Assembly: GCA_030529425.1 (NCBI GenBank) | Contig: JAUMWX010000005.1 | Location: 1-64,000, forward strand | DNA from: Tissierellia bacterium | GTDB lineage: Bacteria; Bacillota; Clostridia; Tissierellales; Peptoniphilaceae | Direction: 5' to 3' | Length of the DNA stretch: 64,000 nt | Part shown: one piece after another, positions 41,364 through 50,214 of the stretch | How positions within the stretch are numbered: the first letter of the stretch is position 1 | Layout of the letters: each line of letters starts with the position of its first letter | Program-made: the position numbers and the translations under genes | The notes under the pieces: model-generated | Told to the model about the DNA's origin: nothing | Seen by the model: only the letters and a program-made list of their open reading frames with translations | Database searches by the model: none

Positions 41364-42656
41364 ATGAAAAAAATTAGTCAATTAGGATTGACCGGCAGAC
41401 AGTTACTTTTAAAAGGAATAATTTATTTAGTATTGGGAGCATTCTTGATGCTAACCGGAAGTTTTCTTCCTGTTGTCGGGCTTAAATTTATTTTGTTAAT
41501 TTGGCAATTGCTTGCGATATTTGACTTTGTATCTGCAATTTTCGGGAAAAAGAGATCACCGGATAATTTTCTTGTATTATTATTTAAGATTCTAATTCTG
41601 GGGTATCTTTTAACTTCAAATTTTACAACCAATGTTCCAATTTTTTTAACGGCAATTTTAGTAGGGGTATATTTGATATTTGCATCTTTTATAAATTTAG
41701 TGACATACTATCTTTACTTAAAAGATAATATCCGTCCCAGAAGTCGTTATCTTATAGACGGAGTATGGCTTGTTTTATTGGGGATTGCAAGCTTTTTATC
41801 CACAACGGGAGATTCCGAAATGCAATTTTTAGTTGTCGGAATTTATCTATTTATGTATGGGTTGACAAATATCAGGGATGGGATTTTTTTTGAAAGTGAA
41901 ATAGGTAAAAATAATTTAAAACGAAGGACAAGGATTCCTCTACCTCTGGCTATAGCGGCATTAATACCCAGAAGAACCTTACAAAAAATAAATGACTATT
42001 TATTGGAAAATTCCGAAGAGAATATAGAAAAACATTACAATGTACAAAAAATCTCCGCAATTCCTGATCTGGAAATTTTTATACATGTTACAAAAGACGG
42101 ATTTGGAGCGATTGGACATGTAGATTTATGTTATGAAGACGTGGTTATATCTTACGGAAATTATGACGAAACATCGCAGAGGTTTTTCAATATGATGGGA
42201 GACGGAGTGTTGCTGAAAGCCGGGCGTGAATCATATATTGAATTTTGCAAGGAAGAAAGCCATAAGACTCTGTTGGGATATGGAATAATTCTAACAAAGG
42301 AGCAGAGGTTTGCGGTGGAAGAAAGGCTATCACAACTTGATAAACTTACCGTGCCATGGATTCCAAGTAATGAACCTGTTTCAAAGGATACTGACGGAAA
42401 AAAAGATGTAATGTATGCCTATAAGATGACTGAACGTCTTGGAGCAAGATTCTTTAAATTTAAAGAGTCCAAATTTAAGACATATTTTGTACTTTCTACA
42501 AATTGTGTTCTATTGGCTGATTCAATTATAGGAAAGGCGGGAACGGATATTTTGAGTGCAAAAGGATTTATTTCACCCGGCACATATCAAAATTATTTGG
42601 ATAGAGAATTTGAAAAACCACACAGTATTGTGATTTCAAAATCTATATATCAATAG
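41364..42656 (+). CDS. HdeD/DUF308-type membrane protein fused to a soluble domain
   Basis: In this 430-aa protein residues 1-175 carry six hydrophobic helices with the DUF308 look (GAFLMLTGSFLPVVGLKFIL, DGVWLVLLGIASFLSTTG). The soluble part (about 215-430) holds IGHVDLCYEDVVISYGNYDE and later YFVLSTNCVLLADSIIG. A conserved-looking Gly-His near a strand and a later Asn-Cys at a helix start resemble circularly permuted papain/NlpC folds. This is only an eye-level resemblance. If true, the protein would be a membrane-bound hydrolase or acyltransferase. No signal peptide; single gene with a weak upstream site. Confidence 0.65.
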   Translation: MKKISQLGLTGRQLLLKGIIYLVLGAFLMLTGSFLPVVGLKFILLIWQLLAIFDFVSAIFGKKRSPDNFLVLLFKILILGYLLTSNFTTNVPIFLTAILVGVYLIFASFINLVTYYLYLKDNIRPRSRYLIDGVWLVLLGIASFLSTTGDSEMQFLVVGIYLFMYGLTNIRDGIFFESEIGKNNLKRRTRIPLPLAIAALIPRRTLQKINDYLLENSEENIEKHYNVQKISAIPDLEIFIHVTKDGFGAIGHVDLCYEDVVISYGNYDETSQRFFNMMGDGVLLKAGRESYIEFCKEESHKTLLGYGIILTKEQRFAVEERLSQLDKLTVPWIPSNEPVSKDTDGKKDVMYAYKMTERLGARFFKFKESKFKTYFVLSTNCVLLADSIIGKAGTDILSAKGFISPGTYQNYLDREFEKPHSIVISKSIYQ

Positions 42657-42682
42657 ATAAAATACTTTTCAAAGGAGACGAT

Positions 42683-43054
42683 ATGGAAAAGAATAAAAAA
42701 GTACTTTTAACAAGTATGATATTGGCGATTTTGCCTTTATTGACATTATTTTTAACATGGGCGGGACCCTCAGGAGTAAAAACATATACCGGAGAGTACT
42801 TTGTAACTGTAAATAGATTTTCAAGTGTACTTGGATATATGCTTGTACTGGTTGCTATTTTTATAGAAATGAGAAAAATAAATAAATTATTAATGGTTGC
42901 CATTGGAAATATCATATTTTGGCTTCCTCTTATAATTAAAGTATTTAAAGAGTTTTCATTAGTGCATATAAGCAAAGGATTTTATTTCAGCATGGTAATC
43001 GTGATATTTTTATTTCTAATACAAGTGTTTTATATACACAAAAATAAAGAATAA
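42683..43054 (+). CDS. Small four-helix membrane protein
   Basis: This 123-aa protein has helices at about 8-27, 45-62, 68-86 and 96-115, and short loops. AAAGGAG lies 8 nt before ATG. Unknown family. It is 26 nt behind the DUF308 gene and probably in the same transcript. Confidence 0.7.
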   Translation: MEKNKKVLLTSMILAILPLLTLFLTWAGPSGVKTYTGEYFVTVNRFSSVLGYMLVLVAIFIEMRKINKLLMVAIGNIIFWLPLIIKVFKEFSLVHISKGFYFSMVIVIFLFLIQVFYIHKNKE

Positions 43055-43125
43055 AAATTAAAAATTTTCTAATATAAATGAATGAATTATAAATTAGAAA
43101 TCAGCAATTAATTAAAATATATTTA

Positions 43126-43158
43126 AATCCCCTTGTTAAAAGGGGATTAATTTTTTGT
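43126..43158. terminator. Terminator between convergent genes
   Basis: AATCCCCTT pairs with AAGGGGATT, followed by AATTTTTT. Confidence 0.85.
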
Positions 43159-43203
43159 AATTAAATTGACAGTTTGAAATATCAAATTTATCATATAATC
43201 TAA

Positions 43204-43818
43204 TTAATTTGAATAATTGAAAATAATACCATTATTGGCAAAATAATAGGAATCTATTTTGAAATTGAAAATTTCGGAAATATTTGAAAGGTGGGGAGCG
43301 ATAAATTCACCGTCATAAATTCCATCAATCAAAACTTTGCCCTCATCAGAGTCTTTTACATCCAAAGCAAAACCTATATAAATATTAATTACTTTTTCCA
43401 ATATTGATTTAATATCTTCAGCTTGATTTTTGAAAAAGATATTATTTATCTGAAATGAAGATATTTTTGGAGAGGTTGAAAAGTTTATGGCGGAAAGATT
43501 CATATATTTCTTCAAAGCGCTTTGAATTAAGTATCTTGAAGTCAGAGACTTAAGAATTTGAATTCTCTTTTCATAATCCGCTTCCATCACAACTAAATCA
43601 GATTCCGGCTTTGTGCCTATTACATAAACTCTTCCGATGCTGGATTCATAATTACTGTTTACAGCTGAACCGTTTATTGTTATATCTTCTCCCTCAATAT
43701 TGTATTTTTTTCTATCTATTTCAATACTCTTTGTTATCACGATATGCGTTGAATCATTTACATATTTTCTTTTGATAATACTTGATTTTATTTTAGTAAT
43801 ATAAGGATTCACATTCAT
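43204..43818 (-). CDS. Hypothetical protein, possibly a degenerate AlaX-like protein
   Basis: This 204-aa protein has no signal peptide. The middle, KSLTSRYLIQSALKKYMNLSAINFSTSPKISSFQIN (about 89-124), resembles the HTAQHLLSA..F-H-x-G-x-x-x-S-T-I-D core of alanyl-tRNA editing proteins, and LEKVINIYI follows as in that family. The zinc ligands H-x-x-x-H are replaced by S-x-x-x-I and no Cys-His pair is seen later, so an editing activity is unlikely. The resemblance may be accidental. It is divergent from comEC. Confidence 0.45.
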   Translation of the reverse strand: MNVNPYITKIKSSIIKRKYVNDSTHIVITKSIEIDRKKYNIEGEDITINGSAVNSNYESSIGRVYVIGTKPESDLVVMEADYEKRIQILKSLTSRYLIQSALKKYMNLSAINFSTSPKISSFQINNIFFKNQAEDIKSILEKVINIYIGFALDVKDSDEGKVLIDGIYDGEFIAPHLSNISEIFNFKIDSYYFANNGIIFNYSN

Positions 43819-43858
43819 TTAATCACCTCGTTTATATTATACCAATGGAGAATGTAAA

Positions 43859-46054
43859 ATGAAAAGACCAATTTTAATTATTTTATTATTTTATTTATTT
43901 GGCATTTTATTATTTGAGATATTTTATTTTGACCTGGCATTGGTTTTTGTACTAATAATTATTTTCGGATTTATCGTAAAAGAAAACAGTGTTAAATATT
44001 CAATGATTTTTATTTTTGTGACCGTATTAGGATATTTGATTACGGGGATACACTCAAAAAGTGAAAATTTTTTTGAAGAAAAATATAAAAAAATAGAGGT
44101 TAAAATATATCATAAAAAAGTATTTTTGAGATTCAACCGGTATTTTGTAAAAGTAAGAAGTATTGACGGTAGAAAGATGTCTTTTAATTCTGTGTTGAAT
44201 ACTAAAAAAGATTTTGAGATAGATGATGTGCTTGAGATTGACGGAGTTTTTAAAAAAGTATTTGGCGTACAAAATTTTAAAGTTTTCAATTATAGGAATT
44301 ATCTGAAGTCCAAGGAGATATTCACTGAACTTGATGCAAAAAAAATATCTAAACTTGGATTGGAAAAAGAAATAAAGAACAAAATTTATTCAGCTCTTCT
44401 CAAATCTTTGGAAAAAGGTGGAAGTAAAGGAAAAGAATTTTTAAAAGCAATTATTTTAAATGATTCCAATTCCGAATTGGACTATGAATCTTTCAGGTCT
44501 GTGGGACTGGCGCATATATTGGCAATATCGGGTCTTCATATAAATGTTTTGATTACTTTTCTTGAAAAAATAGGAGAGAATCTAAGAGTAAAAAAGAAGT
44601 ATTTCAGTATACTTTTAATAATATTTCTTTTTTCTTACGGATATTTGGTGGGATTTCCGGTCTCAATATTGCGAGCATTGGTATCTTATTTGTTGCAATA
44701 TGTAATCATTTATAAAAATAAAATCCATGACAAGATTAATGTTTTTGTTTTAACTGCATTTATAGTATTGATAATAAATCCTTATTACATATATTCTCCC
44801 GGCTTTTATTTCAGCTTTGCGTCAATTTTTGGGATAAATTATGTGTACACCAAATTGAAAACGAGATTTTTAAATACAAATAAACAATTGCTCTTACTTT
44901 TTTCCATACAAATTTCAGTATTGCCGATTCAAATTTATTATTATAACGAAATTAATCTTGTATCTTTTATTGCCAATATCGTCATCGTTCCGTTTATAGA
45001 AATTTATCTGATACTCGGGATGATTTCTTTGGGTGTGGTAAATGTCTTTATTACAAGTATTTTAGACGGTATATATACATTCATAATTACAACGACCGCA
45101 ATTCTTAAAAACATAGAAATTTTCAGACTTTTTTTCAGATCTCCAAACATATCGGAGATTGTCCTTTACTATTTACTTTTGGTTCTTGTTTTAGAGTACA
45201 AGAAGATTATAAGATTTGTGAAAAATAACATGAGACGAACTCTTCAATTTATAACGGTTTTACTCCTAATGATATTTTTTGATTTCTTCAATCCAAAGGT
45301 TTATATAAACTTTGTCGATATAGGTCAGGGAGACGGAATCTTACTCAGAAGTAACGGTAAAAGCGTAATGATTGACACAGGAGGAAATCCTCTAAATTTT
45401 AATGACAGTGGAAAAAAACTCAAGAAATATCTTCTTAAAAATGGAATTTATTCATTAGATTCAGTGTTTGTTTCACATGGAGACTTGGATCATATGGGTA
45501 ATCTTATATATTTGCAGGACAATTTCCAAATAGGAAGAATTTACTATAATCAGGACGACAAAAGGATAAAAAGAAAAGAGAAGCTCAAAAAGCATGATAT
45601 CTATGAGCTGGAAAATATATTGTTGGAAGTGATTGAAGATGGAGAAAAAGGACAAACAAGCAATGATTCTTCAATGGTATTGAAAGGAGAGTTTTTCGGA
45701 AAAATATTTCTGTTTACGGGAGATATAGAAAAAGGAGAGGATGATATAATTTTGAATGAAAAAATAGATTTTCTAAAGGTTGCACATCACGGATCCAAGC
45801 ATTCAACACGAGATATTTTCCTGGATAACAACGAAATCGACAATGCGGTAATATCCGTTGGGAAGAATCGTTACGGTCATCCGACAAAAGAAGTTTTGGA
45901 AAGATTGAAAAATAGAAAAATAAAGATATACAGAACCGACATAGACGGAAATACAGAAGTAATAATAAGCAGGTTCGGATTTGCCGTTAACAGATACAAT
46001 GAAAAGATTAAAATTGGAGATTTGATTAAAAAATTGATATACTTCGGAATATGA
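43859..46054 (+). CDS. comEC: ComEC/Rec2-family DNA uptake channel with metallo-hydrolase domain
   Basis: This 731-aa protein has three N-terminal helices and a short OB-like domain (about 70-165). The Competence membrane domain (about 190-450) contains LAHILAISGLHINVL and FPVSILRALVSYLLQ. The C-terminal beta-lactamase-like domain contains FVDIGQGDGILLRS, FVSHGDLDHMGNL (HxDxDH) and VAHHGSKHSTRD. ComEC transports single-stranded DNA inward during transformation. With radA present, natural competence is possible, though other com genes lie outside the window. Confidence 0.95.
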   Translation: MKRPILIILLFYLFGILLFEIFYFDLALVFVLIIIFGFIVKENSVKYSMIFIFVTVLGYLITGIHSKSENFFEEKYKKIEVKIYHKKVFLRFNRYFVKVRSIDGRKMSFNSVLNTKKDFEIDDVLEIDGVFKKVFGVQNFKVFNYRNYLKSKEIFTELDAKKISKLGLEKEIKNKIYSALLKSLEKGGSKGKEFLKAIILNDSNSELDYESFRSVGLAHILAISGLHINVLITFLEKIGENLRVKKKYFSILLIIFLFSYGYLVGFPVSILRALVSYLLQYVIIYKNKIHDKINVFVLTAFIVLIINPYYIYSPGFYFSFASIFGINYVYTKLKTRFLNTNKQLLLLFSIQISVLPIQIYYYNEINLVSFIANIVIVPFIEIYLILGMISLGVVNVFITSILDGIYTFIITTTAILKNIEIFRLFFRSPNISEIVLYYLLLVLVLEYKKIIRFVKNNMRRTLQFITVLLLMIFFDFFNPKVYINFVDIGQGDGILLRSNGKSVMIDTGGNPLNFNDSGKKLKKYLLKNGIYSLDSVFVSHGDLDHMGNLIYLQDNFQIGRIYYNQDDKRIKRKEKLKKHDIYELENILLEVIEDGEKGQTSNDSSMVLKGEFFGKIFLFTGDIEKGEDDIILNEKIDFLKVAHHGSKHSTRDIFLDNNEIDNAVISVGKNRYGHPTKEVLERLKNRKIKIYRTDIDGNTEVIISRFGFAVNRYNEKIKIGDLIKKLIYFGI

Positions 46055-46234
46055 AGTTTTCCGATTAATCAAATTGTCGGATTTATAAAGTTGAACATAT
46101 GGTTCTTCTTTGTTTGAATGTAGATACTTTAACTTTAGAGGAGAAAAAGCAATATGTCTTTTAACTTTTTAATAAAACAAAGGTGCCGATGAAGATTATT
46201 ATTAAAAAATACTATTTATTGTAGAGCATTTATT
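46055..46234 (+). other. Gene-free AT-rich stretch after comEC
   Basis: I see no gene. A stretch TTTAACTTTAGAGGAGAAAAAGCAATATG (46128-46154) looks like a ribosome site and start, but the frame stops after three codons. Confidence 0.3.
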
Positions 46235-46405
46235 GTGGAGGTATATTGTATAAAATTTAATCGATATTGGATAATTTATTCAATCTTCGGAATTGTATCA
46301 TATGTATTTATATCAGAGAATTTGATTTGCTATTTTTTAACAAGTAACTATGTAATTGTAAAAGATGCGTTAGAAACATCTAAAACTTCAATATACAAAT
46401 TTTAA
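46235..46405 (+). CDS. Possible small membrane protein
   Basis: A frame of 56 codons from a GTG runs VEVYCIKFNRYWIIYSIFGIV and has one or two hydrophobic segments. The GGAGG at 46237-46241 lies inside the first codons and would suit an ATA codon at 46250, which is not a standard start. The frame may be a decayed gene. Confidence 0.2.
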   Translation: MEVYCIKFNRYWIIYSIFGIVSYVFISENLICYFLTSNYVIVKDALETSKTSIYKF

Positions 46406-46444
46406 ATCTGGATAATAATAGATTGAAGGGGGAGAGCAATTTAG

Positions 46445-46630
46445 ATGAAAATATTTGAAAAATTTTTGTTTTACTATTTTGTAATACTTATATTTTTTTC
46501 ATCATTTACATTTCTATTTTATAAAAGTTTTGATGATTTAACTGGAAGAATAACAGTTATTGTAAATATAGCAATAGCATTATTATTTGTAGTATTATTA
46601 TTAATGTTTGATTGGATGAAAAGAAAGTAG
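46445..46630 (+). CDS. Small two-helix membrane protein
   Basis: This 61-aa protein has helices at about 9-27 and 36-55 and ends MFDWMKRK (positive-inside). GGGGGAG lies about 10 nt before ATG. Unknown function; it belongs to a cluster of very short genes from 46.2 to 48.1 kb. Confidence 0.55.
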   Translation: MKIFEKFLFYYFVILIFFSSFTFLFYKSFDDLTGRITVIVNIAIALLFVVLLLMFDWMKRK

Positions 46631-46888
46631 GTGTTAAGTTTTATAAATAATTAAAGTTGTAAATAAGACCATTAGTAATTTTATGTTTTATATAAAGAAT
46701 TAAATTAAAAATATATTTTCAATTGCGAAAATCAAATACATTTTATTCCATTGTATCATTTCTTTAGAATTCATTATCAATTTTGAACGGATTAATATTT
46801 CATATATCATTTTTATAAGATTGTTTTATGATACAATGAGAAAGTCAAAATTTAAGATGTTGCTACATCAAGTAAGGAGATAAACAAG

Positions 46889-47365
46889 ATGGATATTTCT
46901 TATGTTTCAGGTAAAGATAAGTTTAATTACCGAGTGTGTGCCGTTATTATAAATGAAAATAAAATACTCGCAATGAAGGATGAAAGGTCTCCATATTTTT
47001 ACTTGCCGGGAGGTAGGGTACAAATTGGAGAAACGGCAGAGCATGCAGTGATAAGAGAGGTTGAAGAAGAACTAAATATAAAATCTGAAATTATACGCCC
47101 TTTGTGGATAAATCAAAGTTTTTTTACAGAAGATGTTAGTAAGTTGAATTATCACGAAATATGTATCTATTTTCTAATTGATATTTCAAAAACCGATCTA
47201 TTGGAAAGGGGAGAGAAATTTACAATTAATGAGTTTTACCATACTAATAAGTTTGAGTGGTTAAAATTTGACAGATTAAAGGATGAATATTTTTATCCCT
47301 TATTTTTGAAAAAAGATATATTTAATATTCCTGAACACCTTCAAATCAGAACTGAAATTGAATAG
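46889..47365 (+). CDS. Nudix hydrolase
   Basis: This 158-aa protein has the Nudix box GRVQIGETAEHAVIREVEEELNI, which keeps G-x5-E-x7-R-E-x2-E-E. Length and the N-terminal strand VCAVIINENKILAMKD fit small ADP-ribose/NTP-type hydrolases. AGGAG site upstream. Substrate unknown. It has its own terminator and no partner gene. Confidence 0.9.
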   Translation: MDISYVSGKDKFNYRVCAVIINENKILAMKDERSPYFYLPGGRVQIGETAEHAVIREVEEELNIKSEIIRPLWINQSFFTEDVSKLNYHEICIYFLIDISKTDLLERGEKFTINEFYHTNKFEWLKFDRLKDEYFYPLFLKKDIFNIPEHLQIRTEIE

Positions 47366-47436
47366 AAAGATTCAGTTATGATTTATATTTAGAATACTTT
47401 AGTCTAAAAAGTTTTCAAGTATGAAAAATTAAAAAT

Positions 47437-47484
47437 AAAAATCCTCTTTACTAAACAAATGTAAAGAGGATTTTTATTTTTTTA
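47437..47484. terminator. Terminator after the Nudix gene
   Basis: AAAAATCCTCTTTAC pairs perfectly with GTAAAGAGGATTTTT, followed by ATTTTTTT. Confidence 0.92.
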
Positions 47485-47592
47485 AAAGAAAAAATTTATT
47501 TTTACTTGCAAATAATTTTTATATATTTCTATGTCAAAAATTACATGGCTCTCTATGGAAAAATCCAAATTTAATTTACGGGAGGGCAAAAT

Positions 47593-47949
47593 ATGAAATC
47601 CGAAGAGAAATATTCATGGAATTTTTCATCTAATAAATTCTGCGATAGATTTGTAGAATATGAGTTAGAAGGGGAGGGAGCAAACGAGGGGATAGAGTGT
47701 TTTAACGACATTTATAAGGAGTTATGTTATTTAATCGGATAGCAAAACATGAAGAAAATCTATGATCGATTTAGGGGAGTATCAGTTGAATTTCCTCAAA
47801 AACTTTATTCAAAGGAATATATCAGGAAATTTGTATACGAAAATAGAGTACAGATGCATCCAAAAGATATCGCTATGAAATTTGGTCTTACAGAGAGAAG
47901 GATTCGTCAAATTCTTCAAGAAATTAAGAAAAAAGAAGGAGAAATTTAG
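47593..47949 (+). pseudogene. Mor-family transcription activator interrupted by an in-frame TAG
   Basis: A single frame from ATG 47593 (GGAGGG 7 nt upstream) to the stop at 47949 codes for 118 residues, with one amber codon at 47740-47742. Before it the product ends NDIYKELCYLIG; after it, in frame, QNMKKIYDRFRGVSVEFPQKLYSKE and a helix-turn-helix AMKFGLTERRIRQILQEIKKK. The joined sequence has the layout of Mor/C-type activators of Mu-like phages and their Firmicutes relatives, in which the stop falls in the linker. An ATG at 47749 could restart translation of the 66-aa DNA-binding part, but it has no clear ribosome site. So this is a nonsense mutant, a restart pair, or a readthrough gene. 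Confidence 0.7.
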
Positions 47950-47950
47950 A

Positions 47951-48097
47951 ATGAAAAACAATTTAAAAAAATTATCTTTAATTTTATTATTATTTACACT
48001 TGTAATATCAGCGTGTTCAAATATTGAAAAATCTCAATCTTTGAAAGATAGAGAAAAAACTGAAGATAAAACTCAAGAAACACGAAAAAAACAGTGA
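47951..48097 (+). CDS. Very short lipoprotein
   Basis: This 48-aa product has a signal peptide with lipobox LVISAC (Cys about 22) followed by only 26 charged residues (SLKDREKTEDKTQETRKKQ). AAGGAG lies 9 nt upstream and the gene is 1 nt behind the Mor-like frame. The mature part is too short for a fold; it may be a truncated lipoprotein or a secreted lipopeptide. Confidence 0.55.
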   Translation: MKNNLKKLSLILLLFTLVISACSNIEKSQSLKDREKTEDKTQETRKKQ

Positions 48098-48098
48098 T

Positions 48099-48146
48099 CC
48101 TACTTAAAGATTATAAAAAAACTCTTAAGTAGGGTTCTTTTTATAT
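48099..48146 (+). terminator. Terminator after the short lipoprotein
   Basis: CCTACTTAA pairs with TTAAGTAGG, followed by GTTCTTTTTATAT. Confidence 0.85.
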
Positions 48147-48235
48147 TTGAGAATATATGTGATTAATACAAAAACTGAGATATTTCGGAATATAAAGTGT
48201 TATAATAGCTTTAATAAATAGATTTTGAGGTTAAT

Positions 48236-48919
48236 ATGAAAAAGATATTATTGATTGAAGACGACAAATCTTTGAGTATCGGATTGGTATATTATTTCAA
48301 CAAAGAAGATTTTTTTGTTAAACATGTTGTAAATATTGCAGATGCGAGGGTTGCATTTGAGAATGACGAGTTTGATATTGTATTATTGGATGTGACACTT
48401 CCTGACGGAGAAGGATTCAGTTTTGGTGAGGAAATAAGAAAAAAATCAAATATTCCGATAATTTTTTTGACGGCAAAAGATGAGGAATCTGATATTTTGA
48501 AGGGGTTTGAAGTGGGCGGTGACGATTATATTACCAAGCCTTTCAGCCTGAAAGAACTTTATGCAAGGATAAAGTCTTTGCTGAAAAGATCTTCCACAAA
48601 CAATGTCATAATAAGAAAATCCGGGGAAATAACGGTTGATATTCAGGCTATAAAAGTCTATAAAGGAGAAAAGATTGTTGATTTGACCAGCTCGGAATAT
48701 AAGCTTTTAAATTATTTTATGGACAATTATAATATAGCGCTGTCAAGAGAAAAAATTCTTGAATTTTTATGGGATTCCGATGCGAATTTTTCAGCATATT
48801 CAACGATATCGGTATACATAAACAGACTTAGGGAGAAAATAGAGGACAATCCCGGTGAACCGAAATATATCCTTACCAAAAGAAGCGTGGGCTATATTTG
48901 GGGCGTGGAGGTTCAGTAA
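48236..48919 (+). CDS. OmpR-family response regulator
   Basis: This 227-aa protein has a receiver domain (about 2-115) with the acidic pair EDD, phospho-acceptor Asp in VLLDVTLPDGEG and Lys in ITKPFSLKEL. A winged-helix output domain (about 130-225) contains TSSEYKLLNYFMDN and RSVGYIWGVEV. It forms a system with the kinase that starts at its stop codon (TAATG) and is followed by an ABC module. It likely senses cell-envelope-active compounds, by analogy with Bce/VirR systems. Confidence 0.93.
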   Translation: MKKILLIEDDKSLSIGLVYYFNKEDFFVKHVVNIADARVAFENDEFDIVLLDVTLPDGEGFSFGEEIRKKSNIPIIFLTAKDEESDILKGFEVGGDDYITKPFSLKELYARIKSLLKRSSTNNVIIRKSGEITVDIQAIKVYKGEKIVDLTSSEYKLLNYFMDNYNIALSREKILEFLWDSDANFSAYSTISVYINRLREKIEDNPGEPKYILTKRSVGYIWGVEVQ

Positions 48920-50112
48920 TGTTTTTACTTAAGGGGAAAAATTACCTTAGGATTGTCTTGTTAAATATCGTTTTGATAATTGTGATGACCTTTCTTGTGT
49001 CATATGAAATTGATAATAGAGTTTTGAAAAACAGGAAAGAAATAGAAAAGAATTTACTAAGAAAAGTAATTACAACAAAATCTCTTGAGGGATTGGAAAA
49101 CGATATTGAAAAGGCTTTGAATGACCATGATTTAGAAGAACTGCTGGCGAAAACGGAGCAGTTGAATGCCGGAAAAGTCAAAAAATCAATATTAAGAGTA
49201 AAAGTACTAAAGACATTTACTTTGGTTTTTACGGTTGTAATATTTATTTACATTTTGAACTATATATTTATAAGATTGGCGCAAAAAAAATATATTAAAT
49301 CGATAGATAAATACATTGATTCATTGCAAGGATACAAATTTGATTATGCATTGCCTGAAAAGGACGGTTCCATTATATCAAAGCTGAACAACAGATTTAA
49401 TAAGTTGGGAATATCCATAAAGCGAAATCACTATGGTATTGAACAGGAAAATGAGAGAATAAAAACCATTTTAGCGGATATATCACATCAGATAAAAACG
49501 CCTTTGGCGGCACTTTCAATGTATAACGAAATATTGATAGATTCCCAAATAGATGAAAATCAGAGTGAGTTTTTGGACCTAAGTCAGAAACAAATAAGCA
49601 GACTTAAATGGCTTATAGAATCTCTGTTAAAAATTTCAAGACTTGATTCAAATATGATTAAAATGAATAAAGACGAGTTCATAATATCGGAGCTTTCCTA
49701 TAACTTTGATAAAGTTTTTATTAATAAACTGAAGGACTCAAACTTGAAAATTTTAATAAGGGGATCGGTCGATGAAAAAGTAAATCTTGATTACGATTGG
49801 ACCAGAGAGGCTCTGCTTAATTTAGTGAAGAATGCGACAGAGCATGCAAAACCCAATTCTGAGATAATTATAGATTATTATGTAAATATTCAAATGATAA
49901 AAATTGATGTTATAAACGAAGGAAAAAATATAAGTTCCGAAGAGTTGACCAAGGTATTCAGCAGATTCTATAAAACAAAAGACAATAAAAATCCTGAATC
50001 TGTGGGGATAGGTTTAAATCTTTCGAAGAAAATAGTTGAACTTCAAGGAGGAACCATTTCAATCGAGAATATTGAAGGTGGGGTAAAGTTCAGCCTGATA
50101 TTTTTGAAATAA
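48919..50112 (+). CDS. Sensor histidine kinase
   Basis: This 397-aa protein has two membrane helices (about 8-28 and 98-118) enclosing an extracellular part of about 70 charged residues, then the phospho-His ISHQIKTPLAALSM (about 197) and the ATPase with LLNLVKNATEHA (N box) and SVGIGLNLSKKIVELQGG. The start at 48919 overlaps the regulator by 1 nt. A GTGGAGG lies inside the end of the regulator gene. The signal is unknown. Confidence 0.92.
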   Translation: MFLLKGKNYLRIVLLNIVLIIVMTFLVSYEIDNRVLKNRKEIEKNLLRKVITTKSLEGLENDIEKALNDHDLEELLAKTEQLNAGKVKKSILRVKVLKTFTLVFTVVIFIYILNYIFIRLAQKKYIKSIDKYIDSLQGYKFDYALPEKDGSIISKLNNRFNKLGISIKRNHYGIEQENERIKTILADISHQIKTPLAALSMYNEILIDSQIDENQSEFLDLSQKQISRLKWLIESLLKISRLDSNMIKMNKDEFIISELSYNFDKVFINKLKDSNLKILIRGSVDEKVNLDYDWTREALLNLVKNATEHAKPNSEIIIDYYVNIQMIKIDVINEGKNISSEELTKVFSRFYKTKDNKNPESVGIGLNLSKKIVELQGGTISIENIEGGVKFSLIFLK

Positions 50113-50137
50113 AGAAGCGTAAAGCTTCTTTTTTTAT
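50112..50137 (+). terminator. Small terminator between kinase and ABC genes
   Basis: AAGAAGC..GCTTCTT stem with loop GTAAA and a T run. It may reduce read-through to the ABC genes, which may then have an own regulated promoter. Confidence 0.75.
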
Positions 50138-50214
50138 ATCTTTTACAATATTGTAATGTTAAAGTAATATTAATGTTAATAAGCTTTGATAAACTAAAAA
50201 AAACGGAGGGTGAA

